A stretch of DNA of 64,000 bases, from assembly GCF_007713465.1 (NCBI RefSeq), contig NZ_VMSG01000010.1:1-64000 (forward strand), read 5' to 3'. A model generated the notes under the pieces. The model had not been told where the DNA came from, made no database searches, and saw nothing but the letters and a program-made list of their open reading frames with translations. Below, piece by piece: positions 27,327-36,270 of the stretch (within the stretch, counting starts at the first letter, position 1; each line of letters starts with the position of its first letter). The stretch comes from Pseudomonas sp. H3(2019) (GTDB taxonomy: Bacteria > Pseudomonadota > Gammaproteobacteria > Pseudomonadales > Pseudomonadaceae). Made by a program: the position numbers and the translations under genes.

Positions 27327-29152
27327 TGGGCTTTCTCCGAAGTCTTCAGCCACCACGCATTCAGTCCCAGGGTGTAGGGCGGCGTGGTGACGAAGGCGAA
27401 CCGGTTGCGGTACGCCAGGCGATGATAATTGATATACCAGTTGGGGATGCAGTAGTGCTGCCACAGCAGCACCCGGTCCAGCGCTTTGCCGGCCGCCAGT
27501 TGCTCGTCACGGGATTTTGCCGCGAGCAGTTGTTCCAGCAAATGATCGACCACCGGGTTGGCAATGCCCGCGTAATTCTTGCTGCCCTTGACCGAGGCCT
27601 GGCTCGAGTGGAAGTACTGCCACTGTTCAAGTCCGGGGCTGAGGGTTTGGTCGAGGGTCATCAGGATCATGTCGAAGTCGAACTGGTCCAGACGCTGCTT
27701 GTATTGCGCACGGTCGACGGTGCGCAGGTGTGCGTCAATGCCGATACTGGCGAGGTTCTCGGCGTAGGGCTGGAGAATGCGCTCCAGGTTTGGATTGACC
27801 AGCAGAATCTCGAAACGCAGTGGCTGCCCGGCCGCATTCTGCAGGCGCTGGCCATTGAGCTTCCAGCCAGCCTCGGCGAGCAAACCCAGCGCCCGGCGCA
27901 GGGTTTCCCGGGGGATGCCGCGGCCGTCGGTCTGCGGCAGGCTGAAGGGCTCGGTAAACAGCTTGGCAGGAAGCTGATCGCGGTAGGGCGAGAGCATCAG
28001 CCATTCATGACCGACCGGTAAGCCGGTGGCTGTGAATTCGCTGTTGGGGTAATAACTCATGGCCCGTTTGTAGGCTCCGCTGAACAGGGCGCGGTTGGTC
28101 CATTCGAAGTCGAACATCAAGCCCAGGGCTTCACGCACCTTGTCGTCGGCGAATGTACCGCGCCGGGTGTTCATGAACAGGCCCTGGGTCTGGGTCGGAA
28201 TCTGGTGGTCGATCTGCGCCTTGATCACCTCGCCCCGCCGCACGGCCGGGAAGCTGTAGCCATTGGCCCAGTTCTTGGCCTGGTGCTCGATGTAGATATC
28301 GAACTCGCCGGCCTTGAATGCCTCGAACGCCACGTCGCTGTCGCGATAAAACTCGACTTCAACGCGATCATAGTTGTACTTGCCGCGATTGACCGGCAGG
28401 TCTTTGCCCCAGTAATCCTTGACCCGCTCGAACACCAGCTGCCGCCCGGGTTGAACCTCGGTGATGCGATAGGGGCCACTGCCCAGTGGTGGTTCGAAGG
28501 TGGTCGCCTTGAAGTCGCGACCTTCCCAGTAGTGCTGCGGCAACACCGGCAACTCGCCCAGGCGCTGGATCAGCAACGGATTGCCGGCACGCTTGAACAC
28601 GAAACGGATGCGCTGTGGGTTAAGGATATCGACCCGCTGCACTTCCTGAAGATTGGTGCGGTATTGCGGATGACCTTCCTTGAGCAGCAAGCGATAGGAA
28701 AACGCGACGTCGTAGGCGGTGATCGGCGTACCGTCGTGAAAACGTGCTTGCGGGCGCAGGTTGAACACTACCCAGCTGCGGTCTTCGCTGTATTCGACAG
28801 ACTGGGCGATCAACCCGTAACTGGAGGCAGGTTCATCGCCGGACGGCGCGTACTGGCCGGTACCGACCATCAACGGTTCGTTCAGCTCGTTGATGCCGTA
28901 CTGCAGAAAATTCGGGGTCGCGACCGGGCTGGTGCCCTTGAAGGTATAGGGGTTGAGCGTATCGAAGGTGCCAAACGCCATGACCCGCAATGTACCGCCC
29001 TTGGGCGCTTGCGGATTGACCCAGTCGAAGTGGGTGAATTTGGCCGGGTACTTGAGTGTGCCGAACTGCGCATAACCATGGCTTTCGCTGATCGTTGCGC
29101 TTGCGGGGAAGCTCAAGGCCAGACTGATTAGGAGCAGGAGGGGACGTATCAA
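27323..29152 (-). CDS. yejA: Peptide-binding protein, YejA-like (copy 1)
   Basis: A 609-residue periplasmic binding protein of the same SBP_bac_5 family, first gene of the leftward yej operon. The signal peptide is MIRPLLLLISLALSFPASA, and the mature part has GGTLRVMAFGTFDTLNPYTF and QARFHDGTPITAYDVAFSYR. The start is a TTG at 29152 with a weak ribosome site; it is chosen because it opens the signal peptide. Transcription probably begins in 29153-29250, before the REPIN. Which copy corresponds to E. coli YejA cannot be settled here. Confidence 0.9.
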   Translation of the reverse strand: MIRPLLLLISLALSFPASATISESHGYAQFGTLKYPAKFTHFDWVNPQAPKGGTLRVMAFGTFDTLNPYTFKGTSPVATPNFLQYGINELNEPLMVGTGQYAPSGDEPASSYGLIAQSVEYSEDRSWVVFNLRPQARFHDGTPITAYDVAFSYRLLLKEGHPQYRTNLQEVQRVDILNPQRIRFVFKRAGNPLLIQRLGELPVLPQHYWEGRDFKATTFEPPLGSGPYRITEVQPGRQLVFERVKDYWGKDLPVNRGKYNYDRVEVEFYRDSDVAFEAFKAGEFDIYIEHQAKNWANGYSFPAVRRGEVIKAQIDHQIPTQTQGLFMNTRRGTFADDKVREALGLMFDFEWTNRALFSGAYKRAMSYYPNSEFTATGLPVGHEWLMLSPYRDQLPAKLFTEPFSLPQTDGRGIPRETLRRALGLLAEAGWKLNGQRLQNAAGQPLRFEILLVNPNLERILQPYAENLASIGIDAHLRTVDRAQYKQRLDQFDFDMILMTLDQTLSPGLEQWQYFHSSQASVKGSKNYAGIANPVVDHLLEQLLAAKSRDEQLAAGKALDRVLLWQHYCIPNWYINYHRLAYRNRFAFVTTPPYTLGLNAWWLKTSEKAQ

Positions 29153-29251
29153 GGCAGAGATCCGGTCCAGGCGGCTTGGGCTTTGTGGATCGTACAGTAA
29201 CAGCTTGTATCGACAGGAAAAAGGCAGGGGGTGAAAGCAGGTTTCAGGGGC

Positions 29252-29345
29252 AAAAAAAGATCGTCCGAACGCGGCCCGAACCTTCGGCAGCTCCTACATG
29301 GATCGATGTCCGTAGGAGCTGCCGCAGGCTGCGATCTTTTGTTTT
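29252..29345. repeat. REPIN-like inverted repeat element
   Basis: Two outward arms beginning AAAAGATCG and ending CGATCTTTT flank a perfect inner 13-bp inverted repeat (CGGCAGCTCCTAC at 29285-29297, GTAGGAGCTGCCG at 29312-29324). This is the GAGCTGCCG-AGGCTGCGATCTTTT type of repeat that is abundant in fluorescent pseudomonads. It ends at the mltD stop and may act as its terminator or stabilise its 3' end. A degenerate relative lies at 33024-33115. Confidence 0.8.
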
Positions 29346-30779
29346 TTAGCGCGGGGAAGAAACCGTCAGCACCTGTCCAGGTTTGAGGGCCTGGCCAACA
29401 CGTGGATTCCAGCGCTTGAGGTGTTGCATCTCAACGTTGAAGCGCTTGGCGACGATGTACAGCGAGTCGCCTTGCTTGACCTTGTACTGGGTCTGCTTCT
29501 TGTTGTTGGCCGCAACCACCGTGCTGATGCGTCCACCGCTGCGCTTGCTCTTGCTGGTGTCTCGCATCACCAGGGTCTGGCCAACCTTGAGGTCCTTGCC
29601 GTTCAGCTTGTTCCAGTGTTGCAGGTCCTTGACCTCGACTTTGTTCGCCTTGGCGATCTGCGTCAGGCTGTCGCCGCGTTTGACCCGGTAGCTGCGCTTG
29701 AGCGTTGCCAACTCGCGGTCGTCTGCACCTTCGAAAACCGGTTTGAGCGGACGCTTACTGATCAGCTCTTCAGGTTTCATGGTCGACAGGCTGGCGGTCA
29801 GCAACTGCGCCTTGGACGTCGGCACCAACAGGTGCTGGGGGCCGTCGATGGTGGTGCGTTGCTTGAAGGCCGGGTTGAGCTGGAACAGTTCGTCTTCGTC
29901 GATGTTGGCCACCGCGGCAACTTTGGACAGGTCCATGCGCTGGTTGATTTCGACGACTTCGAAGTAGGGCTGGTTGGCGATCGGGTTGAGGTTCACGCCA
30001 TAGGCTTCTGGCGACAACACCACTTGTGACAACGCCAGCAGCTTGGGTACATAGGCCTGGGTTTCCGCCGGCAGTGGCAGGTTCCAGTAGTCGGTTGGCA
30101 GGCCGAGCTTTTCGTTACGCTCGATGGCCCGGCTGACCGTGCCTTCACCGGCGTTGTAGGCCGCCAGGGCCAGCAGCCAGTCACCGTTGAACATGTCGTG
30201 CAGGCGGGTCAGGTAGTCCATCGCCGCGATGGTCGACGCGGTAATGTCGCGACGGCCGTCGTAGAAGCGGGTTTGACGCAGGTTGAAGTAACGCCCGGTG
30301 GACGGGATGAACTGCCACAGACCGACCGCATCGGCGCGCGAGTAGGCCATCGGGTTGTAGGCGCTTTCAATCACCGGCAACAGCGCCAGTTCCAGCGGCA
30401 TGTTGCGCTCTTCAAGGCGTTCGACGATGTAGTGAATGTACAGGCTGCCACGTTCGCTGGCGCCTTGAAGAAACGATGGATTGCTGGCGAACCACAGGCG
30501 CTGTTGCTCGATGCGCGGGTTGACGCCCAGCCCGTCCTGCAGCTGGAAGCCCTGGCGCATGCGCTCCCAGACGTCCTGCGCGGCTTGTGGGCTTGGCTTC
30601 TCGCTGAGCCAGATAGGTTTTTGTTTGGTCCGGGTGGAAAGCGTATGTGCCACGTCGGTTTGTGGCACATGACTGGTGCTTTGGCAGCCCGCCAGGGTGG
30701 CGGACACAGCCACCGCGATGGCTTGAGCCAAGCGGGTCAATGCGTCTGAATTGATGGATTTACGAATAGATGACGACAT
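29346..30779 (-). CDS. mltD: Membrane-bound lytic transglycosylase D
   Basis: A 477-residue outer-membrane lipoprotein that cleaves peptidoglycan by lytic transglycosylation. The N-terminal lipobox LAGC lies at about residues 29-32. The GH23 domain spans about residues 90-260; the catalytic Glu is in PVIESAYNP and AVGLWQFIPSTGRYFNL follows. Two C-terminal LysM repeats (YRVKRGDSLTQIAKANKVEV and YKVKQGDSLYIVAKRFNVEM) bind glycan. ATG 30779 was chosen because it opens the lipoprotein signal; a TTG at 30803 would add eight residues. It follows gloB by a divergent-free 99-bp gap on the same strand. Confidence 0.95.
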   Translation of the reverse strand: MSSSIRKSINSDALTRLAQAIAVAVSATLAGCQSTSHVPQTDVAHTLSTRTKQKPIWLSEKPSPQAAQDVWERMRQGFQLQDGLGVNPRIEQQRLWFASNPSFLQGASERGSLYIHYIVERLEERNMPLELALLPVIESAYNPMAYSRADAVGLWQFIPSTGRYFNLRQTRFYDGRRDITASTIAAMDYLTRLHDMFNGDWLLALAAYNAGEGTVSRAIERNEKLGLPTDYWNLPLPAETQAYVPKLLALSQVVLSPEAYGVNLNPIANQPYFEVVEINQRMDLSKVAAVANIDEDELFQLNPAFKQRTTIDGPQHLLVPTSKAQLLTASLSTMKPEELISKRPLKPVFEGADDRELATLKRSYRVKRGDSLTQIAKANKVEVKDLQHWNKLNGKDLKVGQTLVMRDTSKSKRSGGRISTVVAANNKKQTQYKVKQGDSLYIVAKRFNVEMQHLKRWNPRVGQALKPGQVLTVSSPR

Positions 30780-30878
30780 TGGCTGGAAGTTAGTTCCGGG
30801 CAAAAATGTCGGGCGATTCTAGAAAGCGTACGGGGTGCGGTCAACCATTCAGAATTTTTGGACCGATAGTGGCCCTGT

Positions 30879-31646
30879 CTAGAACGTATCTTTCCAAGCT
30901 CGAAGAGCCGCAAAAACCTCACTCGGAGCCCGGTTATCCAGGCCATTCCGTTCGTCTGCTTTTTCTTTAACAGATGTTTCGCCAGTACGCAGAAAAGGGT
31001 TGGTAAGTTTCTCCAGCGCCAGGGTTGACGGTAGCGACATGCCACCCGACTCGCGTAATTGGGAGACTTTCTCGAGACGCTCGGCAATGTCCGGGTTGTT
31101 CGGCTCGACAGCCGCGGCAAAGCGCAGATTGCTCAGGGTGTATTCGTGGGTGCAGTACACCAGTGTGTCTTCGGGCAACGCGGCCAGGCGGCTGAGGGAG
31201 TGGTGCATTTGTGCCGGCGTACCTTCGAACAGGCGTCCGCAACCGGCGGCGAACAGGGTGTCGCCACAGAACAGCAGACCCTGATGGTAGTAAGCGATAT
31301 GACCCAGTGTGTGGCCCGGCACCGCATACACGTCGAACTCCAAGCCGAGTACGCTGACGCGATCATTATCGTTGAGGGCGATGTCACGTCCGGGGATGTT
31401 TTCGCTGGCCGGGCCGTAGACGGTGGCGCCCGTCGCTTTTTTGAGTCGTTCGACGCCGCCGACGTGATCATGGTGGTGATGGGTGACCAGAATGTCGCTG
31501 AGCTGCCATTCCGGGTGCATGGCCAGCCAGGCCTGCACGGGGGCGGCATCACCCGGATCGACCACGGCGCAGCGCTGGCTGCGGTGATCCTGTAACAACC
31601 AGATGTAGTTGTCGGTGAAGGCGGGAAGGGCACTGATCTGTATCAT
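30879..31646 (-). CDS. gloB: Hydroxyacylglutathione hydrolase (glyoxalase II)
   Basis: A 255-residue cytosolic metallo-beta-lactamase-fold enzyme that hydrolyses S-D-lactoylglutathione to D-lactate and glutathione, the second step of methylglyoxal detoxification. The metal motif is THHHHDH (H56, H58, D60, H61), with [21 protein letters not shown] and YCTHEYT providing the other ligands. The C-terminal HAGH domain is complete. It is divergent from the methyltransferase gene across a 65-bp gap, an arrangement conserved in many proteobacteria. Confidence 0.95.
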   Translation of the reverse strand: MIQISALPAFTDNYIWLLQDHRSQRCAVVDPGDAAPVQAWLAMHPEWQLSDILVTHHHHDHVGGVERLKKATGATVYGPASENIPGRDIALNDNDRVSVLGLEFDVYAVPGHTLGHIAYYHQGLLFCGDTLFAAGCGRLFEGTPAQMHHSLSRLAALPEDTLVYCTHEYTLSNLRFAAAVEPNNPDIAERLEKVSQLRESGGMSLPSTLALEKLTNPFLRTGETSVKEKADERNGLDNRAPSEVFAALRAWKDTF

Positions 31647-31711
31647 CGCAGGATTCGCCAAGCGGAAAACAATGGTGCATCTTAGAGCTTCTTGGCGAGT
31701 TGGAGAATGCA

Positions 31712-32470
31712 ATGACCGATAAAGCGTTCGCTCAGGCTGATCCTGACTGGCTGGCATTGATCAGTGCCGCTCGCGAGTGGCTGTCAGGTCCCATCGGGCA
31801 ATTTTTGTTGAGCGAAGAACGCCGGATGCTCGAAGACGAACTGGGGCGTTTCTTTGGCGGCTACCTGGTGCATTACGGTCCTTCGGCCGAAACGCCGCCG
31901 GCGGCAAAACAGGTGCAGCGCAATGTCCGCCTGGGAGCACCGCTGCCGGGTGTGGAAATAGTCTGCGAAGAACAGGCCTGGCCGATCAGTGAGCACGCCG
32001 CCGACGTGGTGGTGATGCAACACGGGCTGGATTTCTGCCTGTCGCCGCATGGCCTGCTGCGTGAAGCCGCCAGCGCGGTGCGTCCCGGCGGGCACCTGTT
32101 GATTGTCGGGATCAACCCCTGGAGCAGCTGGGGGCTGCGCCACGTGTTTGCGAGCGACGCCATGCGCAAGGCGCGCTGCATTTCGCCGTCGCGGGTCGCC
32201 GACTGGCTCAACCTGCTGGGGTTTGCGCTGGAGAAACGCCGCTTCGGGTGCTATCGTCCGCCGCTTGCGTCCCCGGCATGGCAATCCCGCTTGACCGGTT
32301 GGGAACGCAAGGCCGGTGACTGGCAGCTGTCAGGTGGTGGCTTCTATTTATTGGTGGCGCGCAAGATCGTCGTTGGCTTGCGGCCGGTCCGCCAGGTGCG
32401 CCGCGAGCCTATGGGCAAGTTGATCCCGCTGCCGATGGCCAAGGTCAATCGACGCCACAGCGAGCCGTGA
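31712..32470 (+). CDS. Class I SAM-dependent methyltransferase
   Basis: A 252-residue protein of the small methyltransferase group that lies between gloB and rnhA in many proteobacteria. The central part has [12 protein letters not shown] followed by [21 protein letters not shown], the post-motif strands of a Rossmann-fold methyltransferase; the glycine-rich SAM loop is weak. Its substrate is unknown. ATG 31712 has GGAG six bases upstream; an upstream TTG at 31700 would add four residues. Confidence 0.85.
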   Translation: MTDKAFAQADPDWLALISAAREWLSGPIGQFLLSEERRMLEDELGRFFGGYLVHYGPSAETPPAAKQVQRNVRLGAPLPGVEIVCEEQAWPISEHAADVVVMQHGLDFCLSPHGLLREAASAVRPGGHLLIVGINPWSSWGLRHVFASDAMRKARCISPSRVADWLNLLGFALEKRRFGCYRPPLASPAWQSRLTGWERKAGDWQLSGGGFYLLVARKIVVGLRPVRQVRREPMGKLIPLPMAKVNRRHSEP

Positions 32471-32562
32471 TAAACATTTTATTTTTCCGGCCGGGCTTGC
32501 CCGGCCTCGGGCGTTGTCGATCATTGATCGGCAAGCCACAGACATTTTCTGGATAGATTGGC

Positions 32563-33015
32563 ATGAGCGATAGCGTAGAACTCTTCACCGACGGCGCCTG
32601 CAAGGGCAACCCTGGCCCTGGCGGCTGGGGCGCACTACTGGTGTGCAAGGGCGTTGAAAAGGAACTCTGGGGTGGTGAAGCCAATACCACCAACAACCGC
32701 ATGGAACTGATGGGCGCGATTCGTGGCCTTGAAGAACTCAAGCGTTCCTGCGACGTATTGCTGGTCACTGACTCGCAATACGTGATGAAAGGCATCAACG
32801 AATGGATGGCCAACTGGAAGAAGCGCGGCTGGAAAACCGCAGCGAAAGAGCCGGTAAAAAACGCTGACCTGTGGAAGCTGCTCGACGAGCAGGTCAATCG
32901 CCACAACGTCACCTGGAAGTGGGTACGCGGCCACGTCGGGCATCCCGGTAACGAACGCGCCGACCAGTTGGCCAACCGTGGCGTCGACGACGTCCGGGGT
33001 TACAAGCAGGACTGA
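32563..33015 (+). CDS. rnhA: Ribonuclease HI
   Basis: A 150-residue RNase HI, which degrades the RNA strand of RNA-DNA hybrids such as R-loops and primers. All four metal-binding acids are in the canonical positions: D10, E48, D70 and D134. The handle region WANW-type basic loop ([12 protein letters not shown]) is present. In other pseudomonads dnaQ follows directly; here a degenerate REP-like repeat and the Mrp operon follow instead. An inverted repeat (GGCCGGGC, CCCGGCC) lies in the 92-bp gap upstream without a T-run. Confidence 0.97.
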   Translation: MSDSVELFTDGACKGNPGPGGWGALLVCKGVEKELWGGEANTTNNRMELMGAIRGLEELKRSCDVLLVTDSQYVMKGINEWMANWKKRGWKTAAKEPVKNADLWKLLDEQVNRHNVTWKWVRGHVGHPGNERADQLANRGVDDVRGYKQD

Positions 33016-33023
33016 TCCACCTG

Positions 33024-33115
33024 AAAAGATCGTCCGGACGCGGCCCGGACCATCGACAGCCCCAGGAGTGGGAATGGCGTACACCCTGTGAGCTGTTGCA
33101 GGCTGGGATTTTTCC
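33024..33115. repeat. Degenerate REP-like repeat
   Basis: The segment begins GAAAAGATCGTCCGGACGCG, ends near GAGCTGTTGCAGGCTGGGAT, and aligns with the REPIN at 29252-29345 over its whole length, but its inner inverted repeat is decayed. It fills the gap between rnhA and the convergent mnhG gene, where dnaQ would lie in related genomes. Confidence 0.7.
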
Positions 33116-33118
33116 GGC

Positions 33119-33487
33119 TCAACGCTCGCGTTCTGTCCGCCGGCTGCTGACTTCAGCCGGCACATCATCCCCGGCCATGCGTTTACGAAACAACGCCGCA
33201 CGCGCCAGCAGCAGGGTGGTGACCGGCATGGTGATCGACAGCAGTATCGGGATCAGCCAGGCGTGCAACACCGGACTCGACTCGAGTGCCGAGAAAAAGA
33301 TGATCGACGCCAGCGCCACACACCAGGCGCCCAAGGTCGAAGCCAAAGCCGGCGGGTGCATGCGCCGAAAGTAGTCCTTCAAGCGCAGCAGGCCGATGGC
33401 GCCGATCAACGCGAACAGGCTGCTGGCGACCAGCAGGATCGCCACCGGGATCTCGACCCACAAAGACATCTGACCCAGCTCATTCAT
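33119..33487 (-). CDS. mnhG: Mrp-type Na+/H+ antiporter subunit G
   Basis: A 122-residue membrane protein with three helices and the MnhG/PhaG signature GAIGLLRLKDYFRRMHPPALASTLGAW. It is one of the small subunits of the multisubunit cation/proton antiporter. It is the last gene of a leftward six-gene operon, and its ATG overlaps the mnhF stop by ATGA. The tail ending RRTERER is cytosolic. Confidence 0.93.
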   Translation of the reverse strand: MNELGQMSLWVEIPVAILLVASSLFALIGAIGLLRLKDYFRRMHPPALASTLGAWCVALASIIFFSALESSPVLHAWLIPILLSITMPVTTLLLARAALFRKRMAGDDVPAEVSSRRTERER

Positions 33488-33762
33488 TCGATCACCTCGC
33501 CACGCAGCAGGAATTTCGCCAGGGCAAACGAGCCGACGAAGCCGAACAGCGCGATCAGCAGCGCCGCTTCGAAGTAGGTGTCACTGGCATAGCGGATGCC
33601 CAGCACCAGCATCATCAGCATGGCGAGGATATACAGGTAATCCAGCGCCAGAACCCGGTCCTGCGCCGATGGACCCTTGAACAGACGAATCAGCGTCAGC
33701 CCCATCGCCAGCGAGAAAATGAACAGGCTGAACAGAACCGCATTCGAGAGCAGGGCACTCAT
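33484..33762 (-). CDS. mnhF: Mrp-type Na+/H+ antiporter subunit F
   Basis: A 92-residue membrane protein with three helices. The centre has GPSAQDRVLALDYLYILAM, the conserved MnhF/PhaF loop with a buried Asp. It overlaps mnhE and mnhG by four bases each, which implies translational coupling. Confidence 0.93.
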   Translation of the reverse strand: MSALLSNAVLFSLFIFSLAMGLTLIRLFKGPSAQDRVLALDYLYILAMLMMLVLGIRYASDTYFEAALLIALFGFVGSFALAKFLLRGEVIE

Positions 33763-34247
33763 TCGAAAATCTCCATCAAGGGGCGCTCATAAGTCGCCTT
33801 GAAGTGCTGGATGAATTGCGCCTCGTCATCCAGATCGAACACATGCAACATCAGAATGCTGCGATCCAGTGCCAGCTCCGACCAGACTGTACCGGGAATC
33901 ACTGTGGTGATCATCGACAGCGCCGCGAGGCCGTTGGCGTCACGCAGGTCCAGTGGCACCTTGATGAACTTCGAGTGTGGCGGCCGTCGCCCGGCGTTCA
34001 GCACGCCCCAGGCGACGGCGAGGTTGGACGCCAACACGTCACACCCGACCAGGAAGATCAGGCGCAGGATTACTCCGGGACGACGAATACGGATCGGCAG
34101 CGGTCGCAGCTTGCGCATCATCAGTGGTGCGCAAAAACCCAGTATCGCACCCAGTAGCAGGTTGCCCGGGCTGATGGACTGGTTCAGCACCAGCCACAGC
34201 AACCAAAGGGCCAACGATAACCAGGGGGCAGGGAACAGACGTTTCAT
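33759..34247 (-). CDS. mnhE: Mrp-type Na+/H+ antiporter subunit E
   Basis: A 162-residue protein with two or three N-terminal helices and a cytosolic C-terminal part containing NGLAALSMITTVIPGTVWSE, typical of MnhE/PhaE. ATG 34247 overlaps the mnhD stop by four bases (ATGA). The longer frame to 34556 lies antiparallel to mnhD coding sequence and is not used. Confidence 0.92.
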   Translation of the reverse strand: MKRLFPAPWLSLALWLLWLVLNQSISPGNLLLGAILGFCAPLMMRKLRPLPIRIRRPGVILRLIFLVGCDVLASNLAVAWGVLNAGRRPPHSKFIKVPLDLRDANGLAALSMITTVIPGTVWSELALDRSILMLHVFDLDDEAQFIQHFKATYERPLMEIFE

Positions 34248-35929
34248 GGTTGCACCTCCTGCATCGCAGCCTTGGCTTCGGGGCTGGGTACGGCGCGGGT
34301 GCCGAGTACCGCCATCACGTATTGCTGCGGATTGTTCAAGGTGTCGGCGGCCGCCTGGGTGTAACGCATCAGCGGTTCGGCCTTGAAGGTCAACGCGATG
34401 CTCAAGGCCAACAGGGCAAAGATCGGCACGCATTCCAGGCGTCGCAGCACCGGTGACGGGCGTTCTGCGGGCGTCCAGAAGCGCTGGATACCCAAGCGCG
34501 AGAAGGCGATCAACGAGGCCAGCCCGGACAGGATCAACAGCGCCAGCAGGCTCCACGCCGTGTTCGATATCGGCTGCTCGCCCGAGGCGCCAAGGCCCAA
34601 CGGGTTGAGCAGGGCGCTGAGCAAGCCGAGTTTGCCGATGAACCCGGAAAGCGGCGGCATGCCGATGATCAGCAGGGCGCAGGCAATGAAGCTCAGACCC
34701 AGGAAGGCCATGGTCCAGGGAATCACCTGACCGACCACGGCTTTCTGATCGTCGTCGAGGTTGATGCCCTTGGTCGGCGGTGAGGATTGCGATGGTCGCG
34801 GTAGCGCTTCGATTTCATCGTCCAGCGGCATCTCGATAGCGGTGCGCGAACGTTCGATCAGCTCCGCCAGCAGGAACAGCGCGCTCAGCGCCAGGGTCGA
34901 GCTGACCAGATAGAACAGCGCCGCGCCGATCAGGCTCGGCTGGGCAAAACCGATGGCCGACAACAGGATGCCCGCCGACACCATGATGCTCAGGCTGGCC
35001 ATGCGCTCCAGGCGCTGCGTGGCGAGGATCGCCAACGCCGCACAGATAATCGTCGCCATGCCGCCGTAGGTCAGCCAGTCGCCGCCAAAGTATGCCGACG
35101 CACCGGCCTGGCCGGAGAACAGCAGGGTCCACAGACGCAGCAAGGTGTAGACGCCGACCTTGGTCATGATCGCGAACAGCGCCGCCACCGGAGCACTGGC
35201 CGAGGAGTAGGCGGGCGCGAGCCAGAAGTTCAGCGGCCACATCCCGGCCTTGGCCAGGAATGCCACAGCCAGAATCGCCGCGCCGGCATGCAGCAAGCCG
35301 CGATCGGCTTCCGGCACCAGCGGGATCTTCAGCGCCAGGTCGGCCATGTTCAGGGTGCCGGTGACGCCATAGATCAGCGCGGCGCCAATCAGGAACAGCG
35401 ACGAGGCCAGCAGGTTGATCGAAATGTAATGCAGACCCGACGACACCCGCGCGCGCCCCGAACCGTGCAGCATCAAGCCGTAAGACGCCGCCAGCAGCAC
35501 TTCGAAAAACACGAAGAGGTTGAACAGATCGGCGGTCAGGAAGGCTCCGTAGAGGCCCATCAGTTGAATCTGGAACAGCGCGTGGAAGCTTGCGCCGGCA
35601 CTGTCCCAGCGGGCCATGGCGAACAGCAGGGCGCTGACGCCGATGATTCCGGTCAGCACCAGCATCAGCGCTGACAGGCGATCGACCACCAGCACGATGC
35701 CAAAGGGTGCCTGCCAGTTACCCGGCAGGTACACGCCGATGGAGCCGGGCACGCCTTGCGCCTGGGTCCACTGCAGCAACAGTACGGAAATCCCCAGTCC
35801 CAGCAGGCTGGAGAACAGGTTGATCCGGGCTTTGAGCGGACGGTGTTTTTCGCCGAGCATCAACATCAGCGCCGCCGTCAGTAACGGCAGCAGAATCGGT
35901 GCAGCGATCAGATGGGGCATCCAGCTCAT
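34244..35929 (-). CDS. mnhD: Mrp-type Na+/H+ antiporter subunit D
   Basis: A 561-residue membrane protein homologous to the proton-pumping subunits NuoL/M/N of complex I. It carries GAFLTADLFNLFVFFEVLLAASYG and the conserved lysine segments FLAKAGMWPLNFWLAPAYSS. A charged insert of about 40 residues (about residues 370-400, including DDEIEALPRPSQSSPPTKG) is more hydrophilic than expected and probably cytosolic. It overlaps mnhC and mnhE by four bases each. Confidence 0.94.
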   Translation of the reverse strand: MSWMPHLIAAPILLPLLTAALMLMLGEKHRPLKARINLFSSLLGLGISVLLLQWTQAQGVPGSIGVYLPGNWQAPFGIVLVVDRLSALMLVLTGIIGVSALLFAMARWDSAGASFHALFQIQLMGLYGAFLTADLFNLFVFFEVLLAASYGLMLHGSGRARVSSGLHYISINLLASSLFLIGAALIYGVTGTLNMADLALKIPLVPEADRGLLHAGAAILAVAFLAKAGMWPLNFWLAPAYSSASAPVAALFAIMTKVGVYTLLRLWTLLFSGQAGASAYFGGDWLTYGGMATIICAALAILATQRLERMASLSIMVSAGILLSAIGFAQPSLIGAALFYLVSSTLALSALFLLAELIERSRTAIEMPLDDEIEALPRPSQSSPPTKGINLDDDQKAVVGQVIPWTMAFLGLSFIACALLIIGMPPLSGFIGKLGLLSALLNPLGLGASGEQPISNTAWSLLALLILSGLASLIAFSRLGIQRFWTPAERPSPVLRRLECVPIFALLALSIALTFKAEPLMRYTQAAADTLNNPQQYVMAVLGTRAVPSPEAKAAMQEVQP

Positions 35930-36270
35930 TCTTTAGGCTCCCGGCCATCGACATGGTCGGTACCGGTCAGGCCCCGGGATGCCAGCAGCACCACCAGGAA
36001 CAATGCGGTCATGGCGAAGCTGATGACGATGGCGGTGAGTACCAGCGCCTGGGGCAGCGGATCGGTGTAATGCAGCAGGTCTTGCGGCACGCCGTCCCTG
36101 ATGATCGGCTCCTTGCCGATGAACAGGCTGCCCATGCTGAAGATGAACAGGTTGACCCCGTAAGACAGCAGGCACAGGCCCATCACCACCTGAAAGGTCC
36201 GTGGGCGCAGCACCAGCCAGACCCCGGTGGCCGCCAGTACGCCAATGGCAATTGCGATGACTTCTTCCAT
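35926..36270 (-). CDS. mnhC: Mrp-type Na+/H+ antiporter subunit C
   Basis: A 114-residue NuoK-like membrane protein with three helices; LLSYGVNLFIFSMG and TDPLPQALVLTAIVISFAMT are the family motifs. Its ATG shares one base with the mnhA stop (TGATG), and its end overlaps mnhD. Confidence 0.93.
   Translation of the reverse strand: MEEVIAIAIGVLAATGVWLVLRPRTFQVVMGLCLLSYGVNLFIFSMGSLFIGKEPIIRDGVPQDLLHYTDPLPQALVLTAIVISFAMTALFLVVLLASRGLTGTDHVDGREPKE

Noticed and set aside
32484..32512. GC inverted repeat upstream of rnhA as a terminator
   Set aside because: The hairpin GGCCGGGC/CCCGGCC has T-residues only before it on the plus strand and A-residues after it on the minus strand, the wrong side for an intrinsic terminator in either direction.
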